Counted from the first letter of the stretch, positions 22,064 through 37,700 are shown. The stretch is DNA of 64,000 nt from Paramacrobiotus metropolitanus (GCF_019649055.1 NW_026570377.1:62001-126000); one strand, 5' to 3'. Notes: generated by a model from the letters alone, not told the origin. Numbers and translations: made by a program.

Positions 22064-25000
22064 ATGGATCGAGCGGAAAGTATTTCTTCCACGGTAAGTG
22101 TTGCTGAAGTCTGCAGTTTTTCGCATGCAAAGTATGTAGCCTGCTCCCAGTTACGGTAAATGGTAAAAGTACAGCTGATTAAAGCTTTACGATTCCCGGC
22201 GCATCAGGCCACATACTTTGTTCGCTCGAACATCTACCATAGACCGATACGGGATTGCATGCAGTGCAGCATAGTTTCAGCCGTTTGTTTACATTGTATT
22301 TTTGGCTTCTTATATTAAAACTGGTAGGACGGGTTTTGCTGTCAATCAGGTGTTTTTGTGTTATGTCTTTTGCAATAACCGAAACGTTGCGACAACACAA
22401 GGGAATAGCGCGTGAGCGACTGGAGTAATGTCTGCGATTAGAACGTTTTACTCGCAAACCTGTCTGCGGGCTTGCAACAAAAAGCAGCAGCACCAACAGT
22501 TTGTTCAGCTTTTTGCATTTGCGAAACTTCGCAGAATAGGACCTTGACGGGATGTTACAATCAGGCGATTCAGGCAGTTAGCTGTTTATGCGTGCAACAA
22601 TGAAGAATGCTATGTAAAAATGGTTGAGATTGAAGTGGAAACTGTAAGTCTTGCAGACTCATGAGTATCAATGTTAACTTTTGTGCCTGATGGATAAAGT
22701 GATAGTGCGCTGTTCGTTATGTTGTAGTATCTTGCTATGGTTGTTGGCAAATTATTAACTATTAATTAGCCTTTTTATCTTGCGAAAGCGGGTTATCCGC
22801 AAGTTTCACTGCATGCAGAATCATGAATAAAATGGTATAATGTCATAAAAATTTGGATCTCATGACAGGGTTCGGTTTCGGATCGTGATGGTGACGGTGC
22901 GGAAGTATTTGGACAAGATGCTGGCGGGAATGTTCGCGCAAATCCGCTTACGGTATGCCCAACCTGTAAATGTTTCAGACAGGAATTAAATTATTGCCTT
23001 CTAATTTTTTAATCTGACGACCGTATATTTTACACAAGACGTAACCGACGTAGTTTAAAATTGTTTTTTAAAAACCAGATTCAGTGGTTGGTGGAGCATT
23101 TCGAGCTGGCGGAAGGAGTCAGTTTGCCGCGATCGACCATTTTTACGCACTATATGCGACACTGCCAGGAGAAGTCCATTGAAGCCATGAATCCGGCCAC
23201 TTTCGGCAAAACCATTCGATCTGTATTCAGCGGACTGAAGTCGAGAAGATTAGGGACGAGGTAAAGTTGGCAATTTTGATGGTCTTAGTTGCTTATATGA
23301 CATGATTCGAATGTCAACCTGGACGGTTGTCCGCGACCAGTCTTTTTTTATATGTGAAGCGACGTAATTGATAAAACTGATAGATCTTAATAAATCCAAA
23401 GGTTCTGGAAGGTGTTTGCCAACATTGGCGGTGATTAAATGAGTAGATTAAGCGTCCCGTGAATATTTATTAAAAACCAGACCCTGTCTGGCGTCTAGGT
23501 GGCAGTATTTGGTTAACAGTTTTTCATTTGTGCTGTAAATATTTATAGGGGACATTCGCGGTATCATTATTATGGACTGCGGATTAAGACTCAGTCTCCG
23601 TTAGCGGAAACCAGCAAACCCGATGATCCTACATCCGTCCATTCCAAACCCGGTGTTGTGAAGCCTTCGAAGTGAGGATGGGTGTTTTGTCGTTTGAGCG
23701 AATTTTGTAGAAATTGGTTGTGTAGATTAAGAAGCATGGTCACTCCCGCCATGTCCGGCTCCGTTCCCCGCTCACATAGTCCGTCGTTTGAGCGGCAAGT
23801 GTCGGCCAATTCGGCATCGACTGCCGCTGCTGCGGGATCATCCTCCCTGCAGTTGAACGGGGATGAATTTGAGCATTTGGGAGTGCCGCAGCGCACGGTA
23901 CCGACGTTGCTGTTGAACGATACTGAGTGGGAACGGGTGGATGCGCTGGTGACAAAGGCCTCTATTTATCCTATCACCTCTAATGATCTCAGGATGTTTC
24001 GTGATTTATATCGCAATCATTGTGAAGTAAGTTCTTATGAGGTTAAGCGATATCACGTAATTTTTATCTCCTAATGTATCGTAGTTTTGCCTTTCCGTTT
24101 TTATAACTCATGAATTTAAAGACGAGAAACAGTATTACATATGCATATGAAGTATGTATTGAAAAGAATATATTAATGTCTGCGTTTCTTGAAAAATTAG
24201 CTTCGGTAAGCAGTGTCTGGAGCAGCCAAGGAAATAATTTTTTTATCTGAATAAACCTGCATCTTCGCAAATAGCTGTGATTATTAAGCACAATTGTCGC
24301 TGGTGGCTTTTGGTATTTGAATCCTTTGGGTGCCCAGGAGGTCATTTCAAATCTTATTTGCAGGCCATAATGGATGCCGTTCGGAGTTTGAAATTTATCG
24401 CCGTGGAAGCATTGTGGGCGTCCTTTTGGAGATCACGTTACGAGTAAGAAAGGGCAAATGTTAAACAAAAATGAAAGGCACCGACCTCTTCTTCACGTTT
24501 GGCTGTTACCATAAACGATTCCATCCGTGTTTACTATTTAGCGAGGAAGCGGAAAAACTGCTGCCTTTCGATAAATTCTACCTCGTTATTGGCTGCAATG
24601 CTGTGCAGGATCTCATTATTGCCATGGATGTTGAATTTTTTAACACATTGGCAAAAGTTCTAATCCAGGATGTGCTGAGACCGATCCCTAGTAAGTAACG
24701 CTGGATCTTTTTATATGAAGTTGGAAATATGGATGCGAATATCTTTTATAACTTTCTTGTTATTGTTGGCTTCTTATGACATGTGCTTGTATAACGTTGC
24801 AGGTAGTTTGACGCAAGTGATTCGTAATTTTGCCAAAAGTATGGAGGGATGGGTGAGAGAAAGCATGTCCAAGATGCCACGACGATTGGTGCATCTTAAG
24901 GTACCGAACAGCAAAGAGAAGCTTTTGAATATGTTTAATACAACTTAGCTATACAGATAGATGTGTTACCAAAAAGCAGAAGATAGGCTAATTTTCGCAA

Positions 25001-26413
25001 TTAACTTATTGTCATTTTTCGTAATGTATTTCAAGCGGTGCCGTTAATAACGGTTAATTTATGTGCTTTATTGTATCGGTGATTGTATGGTATTTCCGTT
25101 GAACTTAGCATTAATTATTTCCTCACTGCGAATTGTTTCCCAGTTGCTTGCTGCAAGTGCATTAGCTCAGACACTCCGTCGTTACACTTCCTTAAATCAC
25201 CTTGCTCAAGCGGCTCGCACCGTCCTGACGAATCCCGCACAAACCGGCACAATGCTGGCGGATATATCCCGGCTGGACATGAACAGTATTTACGTAGGTA
25301 TTCATTTTTGCTAGTTCTGTATCGTCTGTGAATCCCTGAATAGTGCTCTGGTGATATCGGAACAAGCCGTGAACCTGTATATCGTTACACGGTGTGTCGG
25401 TTTTTAGGAGCAGGGAAGTTTAATGTGTCCTTGTGATTTTCCCGCGGTGAAACGGTATTCTGACGAATTCAAAGCGCTCTTGTCAGAATACGACGCATGT
25501 GAACGATGGCCCACATGGATTGAAAAGATTCTGGATACAGTGTTGGGGAATTGTACCAAAACTACCGTGACCGATGTCTCGCAAGAATTTTGCCAGAAAT
25601 GGTCGTATTTTAGGTATGTATGTGCATCTTTTCAGCATCATTATTTCGTAGGTAAGGCTTTCTGTGATTTAATACATGTTTGTATTTTTACAGTTCCCTT
25701 GTAATTCGCGATCTGACCTTGCGAAGTGCAGCCAGTTTTGGTTCCTTTCATCTGATACGGTTGCTGTTCGATGAATACGTCGTGTATGCTGTTGAACAAC
25801 GAACAGCGCGTTTCTACAACATCTCGTCGCTGCAGTTATTCTTTAATGTAAGGTCACCGAGCGCTTTGGGTTTTGAATTGGCAATAAACTGGTATTTGAT
25901 TGCATACTTTACGATGAAACTACCGTATATCACTTAAAATAGAAGGCAAAAATTTTCAGTCAAAGTGGCAGTCGTTTGAAAATATATTCTGGAAAATGTC
26001 ATGACCGGAGCTACGGAGACGTTGATGTTTCACAGCCTTTTTGAAATGAGGATAAGCTGAAAATTAACGGTGCACGATGCAACAGTAGAAAAAGCAACAC
26101 GAAAATTTGCAGTTAATAGTGCGACTAATTTTTATAACCAAATGATGGAGAATTTAATGTATTGTACTGGTAAAAATTCACAGTCTCGCTTTAAAGTATT
26201 CTTGTTGTTATTTAGCATCTTGCCCGGTTGCATCCGTTCTCCGATGCGGAAGTCATGCTGCCCGGTCGCGTTAGTGTCCATCCGGCCTTCGCCCGTCTCG
26301 CGGACTCCTCATCGGCCACCGGCCAACCGTCCTCTTCCCGGTCGCCCCGAAGGTACGCTGACGATAGTGGCAGCTCGGTGGGAATGCCATTAAAACGGTT
26401 CCATTCCACTTGA
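22064..26413 (+). CDS. RFX-family winged-helix transcription factor (RFX1-3/DAF-19 type)
   Basis: Nuclear DNA-binding protein; RFX1-3 relatives switch on ciliary genes through X-box sites. Twelve exons: 22064-22093, 22869-22952, 23079-23260, 23549-23671, 23726-24026, 24364-24443, 24542-24690, 24803-24900, 25144-25293, 25408-25613, 25694-25847 and 26216-26413, all phases closing to 584 residues. The DNA-binding domain occupies about residues 39-112: [37 protein letters not shown] and, across the next junction, [11 protein letters not shown]. The conserved B, C and dimerisation regions follow ([66 protein letters not shown]). It is shorter at the N-terminus than vertebrate RFX1 and lacks the Gln/Pro-rich activation region in the exons I can see. 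The acceptor of exon 5 could instead be 23735. A Ser-rich tail ends the protein. Identity is near certain; the exact subfamily is inference. Confidence 0.95.
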
Positions 26414-28784
26414 GAAACCTATCATCCATACTTTGCACAGTCTCTATACGCAACATTGGCTAACCGCACACAAACACACCGTACAATTGTTAGTTTAGAT
26501 ATGTATCTGTTATGTTGTTTTATCTCCAGTTTGATCTTTTTAACTGGCTGGCTTTCATTGTGCTTTCGTGCTGACTCGATATAGCTCAGGTAACGGTGTG
26601 GCTTTTATTGCTTTTGCAGTTCTTTGGGGTAAACTGTAGGTTTTTATGGAGATATTAATTGTTTTTATCTTGGTTTTAATTAGATTTCTAAATCTGGTTC
26701 TACTTATGCCCGGCGAAATTTTATTGATTTTATTAATGTGAAGGTGGATTTCCATCTATGCTGGAACCATGGTGCGAAAAAGGGAATGACATAAAATGAA
26801 AGCATAACTAAAATGCACGGCATATGGAAAAGATATGCATAACACAATGCAAGTGCATTTAGTGCTCAGACAATAAGTTAGTCGCATTTGACTTTTGAAT
26901 ATTATTTATAAGTGCTGTTATTTAGTGATTCTGTTAATGATGTACTAAGATTGATGCAGTTTGTTTCGCTTTGACAACAGAAGCAGCAAGCATAACGCTG
27001 CTGCTTCAAATCTTGTGGAAAGTAAAATCGAAAAAGTGACACGGAAAATATTCAACTGTGATTTACAATTACAAAAAAAATTGTTTGGAATAACATTATT
27101 GACATTAAGAAGGATGCAATTTTTCGTAATACGGATTTGTATGAACCTTACTTTTACTTCGTTCGTGAATCAATTAAAACCTTACCTCTCTGGATTTACG
27201 CGTATACAGATTACAGAGTAATGAGAATTTGTGAGCCAAATTTGGAAGCATGTATGTTTTAATCTGTTTAATTTTTTTGTGCCATTTCACATTAAGTTTG
27301 CGTGCTTTAAAGCGTACATATTTAGCGCAACTTTTATTTGACATTCGAGTATGATTGGAGATTGTAATATAACTAAATGAGAAGTGTTGATATGATAAGG
27401 GAATTTTAATAATTGTGATGGTTTACATTTTCAATTGCTGAATTTACTGATGAACCTGGTCCAGACCGTTTTTATTTCACACGATCGAGAAGCCGTCGAA
27501 ATTGGGATCTGCACAGAATATGGGCATGTGCAAATCACCTGCCTTGTCAACATTAATAGCTGATCATTTCCGTGACGAGTATATGTAAAAGTTAAAACAC
27601 CTTGAAAGATAAGCTCTACTCTGCAGAGTAAAAGACGATCACCTGAGAAGGAAATTCGTTTCATAATTAGATCATAGGTCCAGTCCGTTGTTTTATTGGA
27701 TAATGATACAACTATTATAAATTATTAAAGGTCGATGCATTCCGGTGCGTGTTACGATCACTCACTTATATCAGTACTATAAGCTGTCACCGGCAACAGG
27801 AAAGCCGCAAAGGGTCAGTATAGGTTTTGAAAGACAGAAACTTCGTAACACTAAATGGTCGATACTGGGGCAACAAATTTGCTGGATATTGCACTCCATG
27901 AATACACAGTGATGTAAGTAAGTTTTCGGGACGATAGTTAAGGTTCAACGAATTGAAACGTTACTGCTTTGCGCTAATTTTAAAAATTGGCCTTTGATTC
28001 CTTGGGCAGCGTTTTTATGCGTAATTACAGTAGAAACTCATTGTACAGGAAATTAAACTGTAAGATGTACGAATAATCAGCACAGTGTACGTAACACAGG
28101 GAGCGAATAGGACAAGCGGACATTCTCATCGTCCTCTTTCCATGTAAGAGCGCACTGTGCACAAAAACGCCGGTTACAATCAAGTTAATACTAAGAAAAA
28201 AATCGCTGCACTGATTAGCAGTATAATCAGCATATTCACATGCGTTCATAATAAACAACCTAATAAGATAGTTGTCTCAATGATAATCGATGACACATCA
28301 GAAAAAAAGCCGCTAACAGCAAAAAAACGCCCAGTAACCGGTATTGTTCGCCGTGGACTTTTCCTCCATCGTGCAGGCTGTTGACCTTAAAACGCCAGAT
28401 GAAACAATTTCCCGCTGTGGACTTCATCCCGATGGAAGCGAGACATACACAACACAGAGAGCACCCGCGTTATGTCAGCGCTTGTCCTGAAATCGCTCAA
28501 CCCGCGAGATGGCTATATAATCCCCAATAACAAACAAGGTTATTGCCATTTACAACGACTTTCAGTCCATCCTGATTCTGTGTCATACAGTCGAATAAAG
28601 TCGTTATATATAGCCCAGTGTAACTGGACAATCTGATGGTTTTTACCGTTTTCGAAGTGAAATTACAGTGTGCCCAGTTATAGTCTGGTAGAATTGCAAC
28701 CCGGTGGCCGGTGATTGTTGTGTTACATACGGGATTATACGGTCGTGTGTCCGTGTGTGGATTGGTTTGCCGCGCTCCGCTAGC
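26414..28784. other. Intergenic, with candidate TATA boxes of the apolipophorin gene
   Basis: About 2.4 kb without a gene I can support; open frames at 26961-27221, 27431-27664 and 28025-28258 look random. Near the right end, CTATATAA (28513-28520) and TTATATATA (28604-28612) lie 170-270 bp upstream of the apolipophorin start codon and are candidate core-promoter TATA elements. Confidence 0.45.
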
Positions 28785-31700
28785 ATGGCGCGCTTAGCGC
28801 TCTTATGCATAGCGTCCCTTCTGGCAGGGATACAAGCAGGTATGGCGGAATCGCATAAAGATATATAATTTTGTTTTGTTTAAAGTGTACTGTTAATGTG
28901 ATTCCTGTTATATATGAATTATATCAGTTTTATACGAAAGGTTCTTTATACGTTTTCGCGTTCTTTACTGCGTATAAGTTTCTACAATGCGTCTATAATA
29001 TTATGCGTTCTGTAATATAAGTAGATAAGTATTTGATTGTAATCATTTAAAATCACGTGTGGTTTATTGCATATTTATTAACGCACATTTCACGTTCTCT
29101 TATGTTAAATTTCGTTCTTATTTGCGTTTAGTACCGTACAAATCGCGCCAGCCTTCCGAATTTTCTTCCCGTTCTACTGGACAATGTGGTGCTAAAGGTA
29201 AGTTAGCCCTTTCATTTCCGCCAACATAATTTACCCATGTACTTATGCTTTTTAATTCTCTCGCATGATTTAAATTATAATCGTTTACTTGATTAGTTTT
29301 TCGATTGCATATTAACTGATATACATATACGAAAAGTTTGTCAAGAATGCAGATGACCTTTCGATTCGGTTACCACTGTCGGTTCTCTTGTGCGTTTCGA
29401 AGTATAGAATGCGTAACTAGGATGTCGTTGTATCGGCAGATAATGTCTTTCAACCTGGACAAACCTACGAATACAAGTATTTCGGCAAAGCGGAAACCGG
29501 ACTTGGCGTGGCTGATTCCAAAACCGTTGGATTGGCTGTGGACTGTCATATCAAGTTGTCCGTTCCGGAGCCTTGCCACTTCCGCATGAAGGTACTGTTC
29601 ATTTTTGGCAAACAGACTGTGATATTTAAATACATATTTGCCTAATGCAGTATTTTTGGCGGATTGTTACGTGTTTGTAAATGTTTATTCGCATACTTCT
29701 ATGTTTAATGCATAATTTATAAACATCGATATATAATAACTTACCATCATCGACAGCCGAAATTGATTGATTAAAATGTACACACTTATACGGTATTTAC
29801 AGTGTATTAACTACAGTAATATAGTTTAATCATATTTATGAACTGAAACAGTTCTTTGAAGTTTAGTTTTCATGTTTTTAAAGAAGTTTTTTGCGCTTTA
29901 AATCACCAGTAGGCTGCGGTGTATTAATCCTTTTATTTAACAATAGATTTCCAAATGCGAAGTCTTGGAGCGCGATGGCAGTCCGGCCGATATGGAGTTC
30001 TCTCACCACTCGTCCTTGGAGGAGGAGGTGAAGAACATGGAGAGCCGACAGGAAGTCAGCCGACGCGGTTTCCGTCCATCGGAGAAATCCCAGGACTTCA
30101 ACCAGGAGGTCACCAAGTTCGACATCCAGGCTGTTATCAGCGACGGTGAAGTGTCCAAGGTCATCTACGAAGAGTCCGACGATACCTGGGTGGTCAACTT
30201 CAAGAAGGGCATCCTCGACGCTCTGCAGATCCGCACTGATGCTGACTCACCACGCAATACCATCCTGGTGGTATGTATCGCACACTGTCTGTAGATTGTT
30301 TTCAATCAACTTACCATTATTCTTATTATCACTTTATACATTTAATGAAACGTTTGCTACAAATTACATGAATCAAATCGGTAATATGTGTTTTCATATT
30401 TGTTTCAGGCATATATAATTAAATAAAATATACAAAGTTGATTTTTTATTTGGGAATGATTGCTTTTTTCGGTTCATGGAAATGATTACAGTTTATCGGA
30501 GTTAATGGCTGATAAGTGATCAGCGGTTGTTGACCTTTACGCTGATAGCTGACCTTTCTACAGAATGGTGTGCAAGGTCTGTGCCCCACCAAGTACACTT
30601 CCCACGGCACATCCGAGTCCATTGTGGAGGAGAAAGATCTCGATTCCTGCATACAGCGCTCCAAGAAGAGCTGGGAACTCAGCCCATTGACCCCCATCTG
30701 GAACATGGTCAGTTGAGGAAATAGTTACTTGATAGCGTCGTAATGGTAACATCAATATAAATTAATACATATAATAATCATAAAATCTATATAATTAATA
30801 TGGTATCGCTAACATTATAAGTGACTATAGGTATTGGTTAAATTAATATTAATGGCAATTTTCATAACATTTGTGATTTTAACAGTTACACAGCTTTTCT
30901 GTTATACAGAGCTTTGTGTCCACTGTCGTGTCCTCCCGAAGCATCTGCGCCTACAAACTGCGCCGCTCTTCCCATGTCGAGACCATGGCCTGCAAGGAAA
31001 CCCACCGCCTGCTGCCTCTGCCATGGAACACTCATGTTTCGGCCATGTCCGCCAACATTACGTAAGATATCGCTCACTATATGAAAGTATATGTAATAAA
31101 TAGTCAATTTCCAATTTTTACCATTACTTTTATTGCAAAAATAAAATGATAATATGCAGAAATCACATATGTGTCAAGAATGATATTCCAATCATTATAC
31201 GAGTATGTGTGAACTTGAACACATTTATGTAGAATTCCGACCTGAGTTATCATTACACTACGGTGGCTCATATATTTTCGAAAGCGACCGTTCCAAGATG
31301 TTGCTAAATGTTCTGGTTTTTGCTGCAGTTCCACTCTTGCGCTTCGTTAGTCAATCTGGATCCGCTCACCCCATGGATCGCAACATGAACAACAAGCAGA
31401 TTACCTCCATTCTCTACGAACACGAGAACACCACCGATATTGACCGCGAAAGCTCTTCCGACACCGAAGCCATTGAAATCTTGCAGGTACAGAATTCCAC
31501 TTTTTCAATTTTGTTTTGTCTTCAATTTTCCATAATTTATTCTCTGTGTGGAAATATATGGCAAAAGGTTTTATTTGTTACTGCTATGCAATCCCAATAA
31601 ATTTAAAATCCATTAATAGTAAAAGTTTTGTGGGGTTGTTTGTAAATGCATTGCTAAGTTCAGCCTGTGACCTTTTCCTGTATTTCTCTTAGGACTTGGT

Positions 31701-34700
31701 CAAGCAAGCCATCGAAGGTTTCGACATTGGCTCACCGGCTGTATTCGACGATTTCGTTACGGAACTGCGCGATTCCTCTGATCTCACCTCGCTTGTGCAA
31801 CAAGTCCGAGGATTCAATAAAGAGGAAAAGGTCAGTGCTTCACGGTGACATTTTCCAATAAAGCGCGCTAATCCAGGTCATCCGGTATATCGTAGGAAGT
31901 TGCCAAGTACCTCCTTGTGCAAGGATTGACCCAGTGCAATGCTCCCGCCTGCCTGCGCGCTCTGACCACCCTCATCAACACCAAGGAGATTCCCGCTGAA
32001 GTCTTTGAGCCCGTTGTGATGGCCCTGGCCCTGACCAAGCAGCAGGATCCACTCTTCCTCGCCGAAATCACTGTAAGCATTAATTTCGATTAAATTATTT
32101 TCAGGTTTCAAGTTTTTGTTAATTAACGAGTTTTTATCGCAATTAAACCTTTTGCAAGATTAATTTTGTTCATCCGTATTTTGCATTCAAGAAATTTGAA
32201 CGACAATTATTAAAGTGTCCGGTTTTCGATAAAGTCCGTTTCGTGTTAATTTTTCTGAAGTTTCGTAAAAATTTTTGCCATTATATGCAAGCAGTTGTGC
32301 ATTTAAAAGTTATTATATCTTTAAAAATATGAAGTATGTATTTGTATATTTAAATATTTATATTTAATATATATACTTTTTATTTGAAAATTTCTAATTT
32401 TTTATATATAAACCGGTTTTACCGGTCATATTTCCGATGGAGTTTACTTTAATGCACGTGGTTTCGTTTTCTGCAGCGCATGTGCGAAACCCGCCCATCC
32501 CGCACCTGCACCCTGATGGTGGCCGCCATGGTCAACAAGCTGGTCACCGACTCCGACGATGACGACGAAGACATCTTCGACGAGCAGGAGACCAAGGAAG
32601 CCATTGAACAAGCCGTCAAATTCATCACCGAGCTCGATCGAGGACGGCAAATGCGAACCGACCAACAAACTGGACAAAGCCGACGAAGAGGACGACGCCA
32701 CCAAACTGATCATCGCCCTGAAGGCCATCGGCAACCTCGGCTCCGTCGCTCAGCAGATGCAGGGCAAGAGCGGCATGCGCGGTGGACGGATCGAGGAGAA
32801 GATCGCCAAGTGCCTGACGGATAAGACTGTCCCGGCCAATGTGACCATTGCCGCCATTCACGCCGTCCGCAAGTTCGTTCCCAACCAGTTCATCTCCGAC
32901 CGCCTGCTGGCGGTGTTGGCCGATGAGGAGAAGTCGCATGCCGTGCGCGCTCACGCCTGCATGGCCAGCATGCGAATGGCCGTCGATCGCGCCTCCGTCA
33001 AGAATGTCCTAAAGGTCATGGATAACGAGAAGAGCGAGCAGATCAAGGCGTTCATGGTGTCGCATATCCGCAGCGTTCTCAAATCGGATGACCCCCATTA
33101 TAACCAGTGAGTTATTGATAATTTCATAATGTCGTTTTAATTTTTATTATGAATTATCGAATTTTTTATTTAATGACTGTAATACTCTGAACACAAGAAT
33201 TTATTTCAATGGATATTCATATTGGTATACAAAAACTTTATTTTCGGGTGATGCTGCACTGCGGGGAAATAGTAGCTGAATGATGACCTTTGCATTGCAG
33301 TACCGCTAAGCTGATCAAGCAAGTTCTGGAAGAATCCGGCAAGACCCTGCCCAAGACCCGCGCCCGTCTCCCGCATTCCGTCCATCTGGAACTGTCCAAA
33401 TTCTTCGAAGTGCCTTTCTTGGAAGACGAAGAGAACGAATTCGGAGCCCAAGTGGAAGGCAGTGTTGTCTTCAGCTCCAAGTCATACATTCCTAAGGCTC
33501 TGCACTTCAACGTCAGCGGTGAAGCCTGGAGCGAATATGTCAATGTCCTGGAAACCGGTGTTGATCTCCAAGGTACTGCAAGCTGACCTTTATGCCAGTC
33601 ACTGTTAACTATCTGATTTTCAACAATTTATATTTACTGGAAATGATAAATAGACGATAAAATAACCAGAAACACAGACTGTATGAACGATCCACAAGCC
33701 CATCTATATCTTACATGACCTAAATTTATGTAAAACTCGTAAAAGCATGCAAGTACAAATATATGTTTATTCAACAGGTGTGGAAGATTTGGTGGAGAAG
33801 GTCTGGGTCCCAACGGACTCCTGGCTAAGAGCCATCTGCTGCGACAGGCCCGTGAAGGCTTGATCAAAGTCGTGAAGGTGGTGGAAGACATGATCTACAA
33901 GTTCGTCCCCATGGACAGCATGGGCAAGTACGGCAAGAAGGCCTACAGCATGATCCAGACGCAGACCTTCGAACAGATCGTCGACCGTCTGCTCAGCGCT
34001 CTGGAAGGCGTCGGACACCACCGAACTGCAGAAGATCATCTCCCATGCCCGCAACTTCGACACTGACCAGCTGATGGAGACCATTAAACGCAACATTCCC
34101 CAGTCGCCGCAACTGACCAAGGTCATTGAGAAGCTCAAGCGCATCAACTTCCGTGACGCATCCGAGGAGACACTCATTCAAGTGCTGGAGGCGTTCGGTG
34201 TGCCGGAACGCAAATCACGCGAAATCCTGGCCCAGGTAATTATTCTGCGTTAACATCTTAAATCTGATATCTTATTCTGGGTCATGCGGACATGTGCGAT
34301 GCTTTTCCTTAACATTTTAATTTGATCTGAAAAACTATTTATTGATGGTTATGTTGAATTTTCTGAAACACCGCTTTATATTTTCTGTAATAAATTTTAA
34401 ATGAATTTTTTATATCGTTTGTGCTGTGAAACACTATTTATTAAATCTATGCAACAGTTAATGACTATAATAGCCACCACGCTACGTATTTCCTGTGCAC
34501 TGAGGATTCTTGAGTTTTAACAATCTGTCTGTTTGTAATTAATTTCACCACTGGTGTTGTGCAGGTATCGGAATACGGCGTCAACATTAACGAAATCATC
34601 CGCTGGATGAAACGCACCGATCTATCCTACATCCAGAACAGCCTGCGCAGCATCCGTGCGGGTGATGTGGAGGACCGTGCCACCGACGTTCTTGCCAAGG

Positions 34701-37700
34701 TCAAGCAGTTTTTGGCGTGGTTCTGTGAGAAGTACAACCTGCCCACTCTGACCACCATCATGGACACCATTCAGCGCACCCTGAAAGATCCGTCGGAGCT
34801 GCGCCGCATGAAGGACACCTACTTCTCCCAACAGTCCAAGAACAAGAACAGCAATAAACGCGGCAAATCCTTGTTCAGTCTGGGCGAGGAGGATGACGAT
34901 GAGGAGAAGACCGGGTATGATGAGGAGGAGAACGATGAGGCCAGCTTGGGACAGATGCCCTGGGGTAAATCTGTCAAGGACATCTCCCGCCGTGAAACCC
35001 AGGAGGACGACGATGAGGACGATCTGGATGTGACCGCCTTTGTTCGCATTTTCGGTAAGCTGATGGTGTTTCGAAAGCTAACTAGCTCCAGATTTGTTTT
35101 GATAAAGGTACGGAAGTTGCATAACTTCTTTGAAATAATTTTGATTTCCGAAATAAATTTTTAAGTTTTTGTAAAATCCAGAAAATCCGTGCTTTGATAA
35201 TCACTCGACATTATTTCCTTAATGTATTTTAATAACATGCTGGTAAATTGGTAATAATTGCGATTCAAAAAAAATATTTTGCGTAGTATCTCGTGCATGT
35301 TATTATTATAAAAACAAAAACTTTAAAATAGTAACGGCTCGTCTAAAGCACTTTTTTTTGCGTTTTCGGCATAATCGTGGCTGAATAACATGAACCTCAC
35401 CGCAGGGGCATAAGCCAATGCACTACAATGTATACAATTATTATGAAAATTGTTCATTGTTAGCACTGTCTTCTCCGTAGGCAACGAAATCGGATTCATC
35501 TCGCTAAGCGACATCATGCGCTTCCTGGACACCCAGAAGCTGATGAAGAAGTTCAACGTGGACCGCAACTGGCGTGACATAATGGATGGTTTCGACATCC
35601 GCCCGACGATTGCCGCCAAGATGGAAGGCCTGCATCATATTTCCACCGGACTGGGACTGCCGCTGCAAATCACCCTCAATTTAACCGGCTTGGCTACTCT
35701 GCACGTGAAATTGCAACCACAAGGCGGAAGCTCTTTCCGCAAATCGGCAATGGAATTTGAACCAAGGTAAACACCGGTGATTTAAATAACAAGTGTTCAT
35801 CAAGGTGTTCAAAGACAGTATATAAATATATATAAATTAACACAAATATACACATACAAATATGCAATTTTAAATATTGATAAATATACAAAATATATTT
35901 GTAAAAATATATATTATGTAAATAATATTATTTTATTGATTACGTACCATTCCTGAATATTGTTGTTGTAACGCTTAGGTACACCACGCTTCGTGTTATT
36001 TGCCTTTGCACTACGACTAAAGCAGTAACATTGTAACCGTTACAGTGGCGCTTTGCAATTGGTTGGTGGTATGGCCATTGATCTCCCATCCATCACCAAG
36101 ATTGAAACGCTCGTCAACACCACCGTCAAATCCGAAGTCGAATTGAAGGTCAAGGTTGATATCCGTGAGAACAACTTCGAAGTGCACATTGAGAAGCCCG
36201 ATGAAGAGCTGGACATTCTCCATGTTCGGTAATACCGGCATATTGTGCATTCTTATGCGTACTGGCGTTAATGGTAAGTGTTCATTATAGTCACGAAATC
36301 AAGTTGAAGAAAGACGATGAAGACTTTGAGCCGTTCGATGATTCCAAGACCAACGTGGTCGACAAGCAGAAATGCCTGCCGGAAATGGTGGAACGCTTCA
36401 CCGGTCTGAAAGTCTGCGCTGAACTGGAAACCTCCACTTTCCGCGGATCGAAACTGCTGTCCCATGGCCCACATGAACTGCGCGTCTCCATCCAGGAAAG
36501 CCGATCAAGGTACGGTTAGTCATTTCGAGAGCAACGCTGAGTCGGTGACAAAAAAAAAGATTTACACAAAATTCAGATAAACTTGTTTTAACGTTCTGGC
36601 TCACTCTTCGTCGAAAAGTCGGAAGTAAGCCACCCGTAATGTGTCACTTGACTACAATTGACGTCAAATGGGCGAATCTATCAATGATAGCTATTTTGAC
36701 AAAATCTTGCAATAAAATAATCAACAGTAAATTATAAATTATAATAAACAGTAATTAAATAATAAATAAATAGCAGTAATTGTTAATAATAAAGTATTCT
36801 AACATTAACCGTAAAACTGCACCATGCGCTTGCTTAAGCCATTTATCGAGACTTTGCTTTAACAGTGGTGCGGAACACTACAAATTCTCCGGCAAGCAGG
36901 ACAAACAATCCCGCAGCAACCGCTACGAACTGAACTTCCGCGCCCCGGGCGCTCAGCACCGCCGCGAAGTGCGCGCTCTCCTGACGCACGACCGCCAGCG
37001 CAACGACATGGACCTGGAATTCGACGTCCCCGAGCAGTCCACGCCCAGGATGAAGCTCTTCGTCAAGAATCTCAACGACCACTCCCGTGAGAAATACGGT
37101 GTGGAATGCGGCATCGACATCGAGACCACGCCCCGCCAGCACTACAACACCTCCGTCACCATCATCGGCAAGGCGTCCGGCTACGGTGGCAACCGCTATC
37201 GTGACGAACGCATCATGGACACCCTGTCCAGCGGCTACCTGAACTACACCGTCAAGGGATCGCTGATGACCCCCTTCGCCTGGGTCAATGTGTCCACCAC
37301 CACGGCGAAGATCGGGCATACCTTGATGATGGAGCACAACCTGACCTACTTCATGTAAGCATCCGGTGATTATATTTTAAATTTGTTTTAGTTAATACAT
37401 TTTAATTATATTTAGTTCGGATAACATTCGTGTGCCGATTCTGAAGAAGCTCTGCTTCCCCAATGTCCATGAACGACGTGGAGTGAGCAAGTTTGTTCTG
37501 CGCCACGGCATCCGTGCCAAGACTGACCAGATGGCTGTTGATATGCAAGCCTTTGTTAAATTCATGACCTTCCCCTTGCTGAGCGTGGCCGAACCGACGT
37601 TCGAGCATGTCACCCAAGTGAAGGTGCACCGTGACTACCGCCATGTGGGATTGCATGCCAATACCACCTGGTTGAACTCTCACCATGAACTGGTACATAT

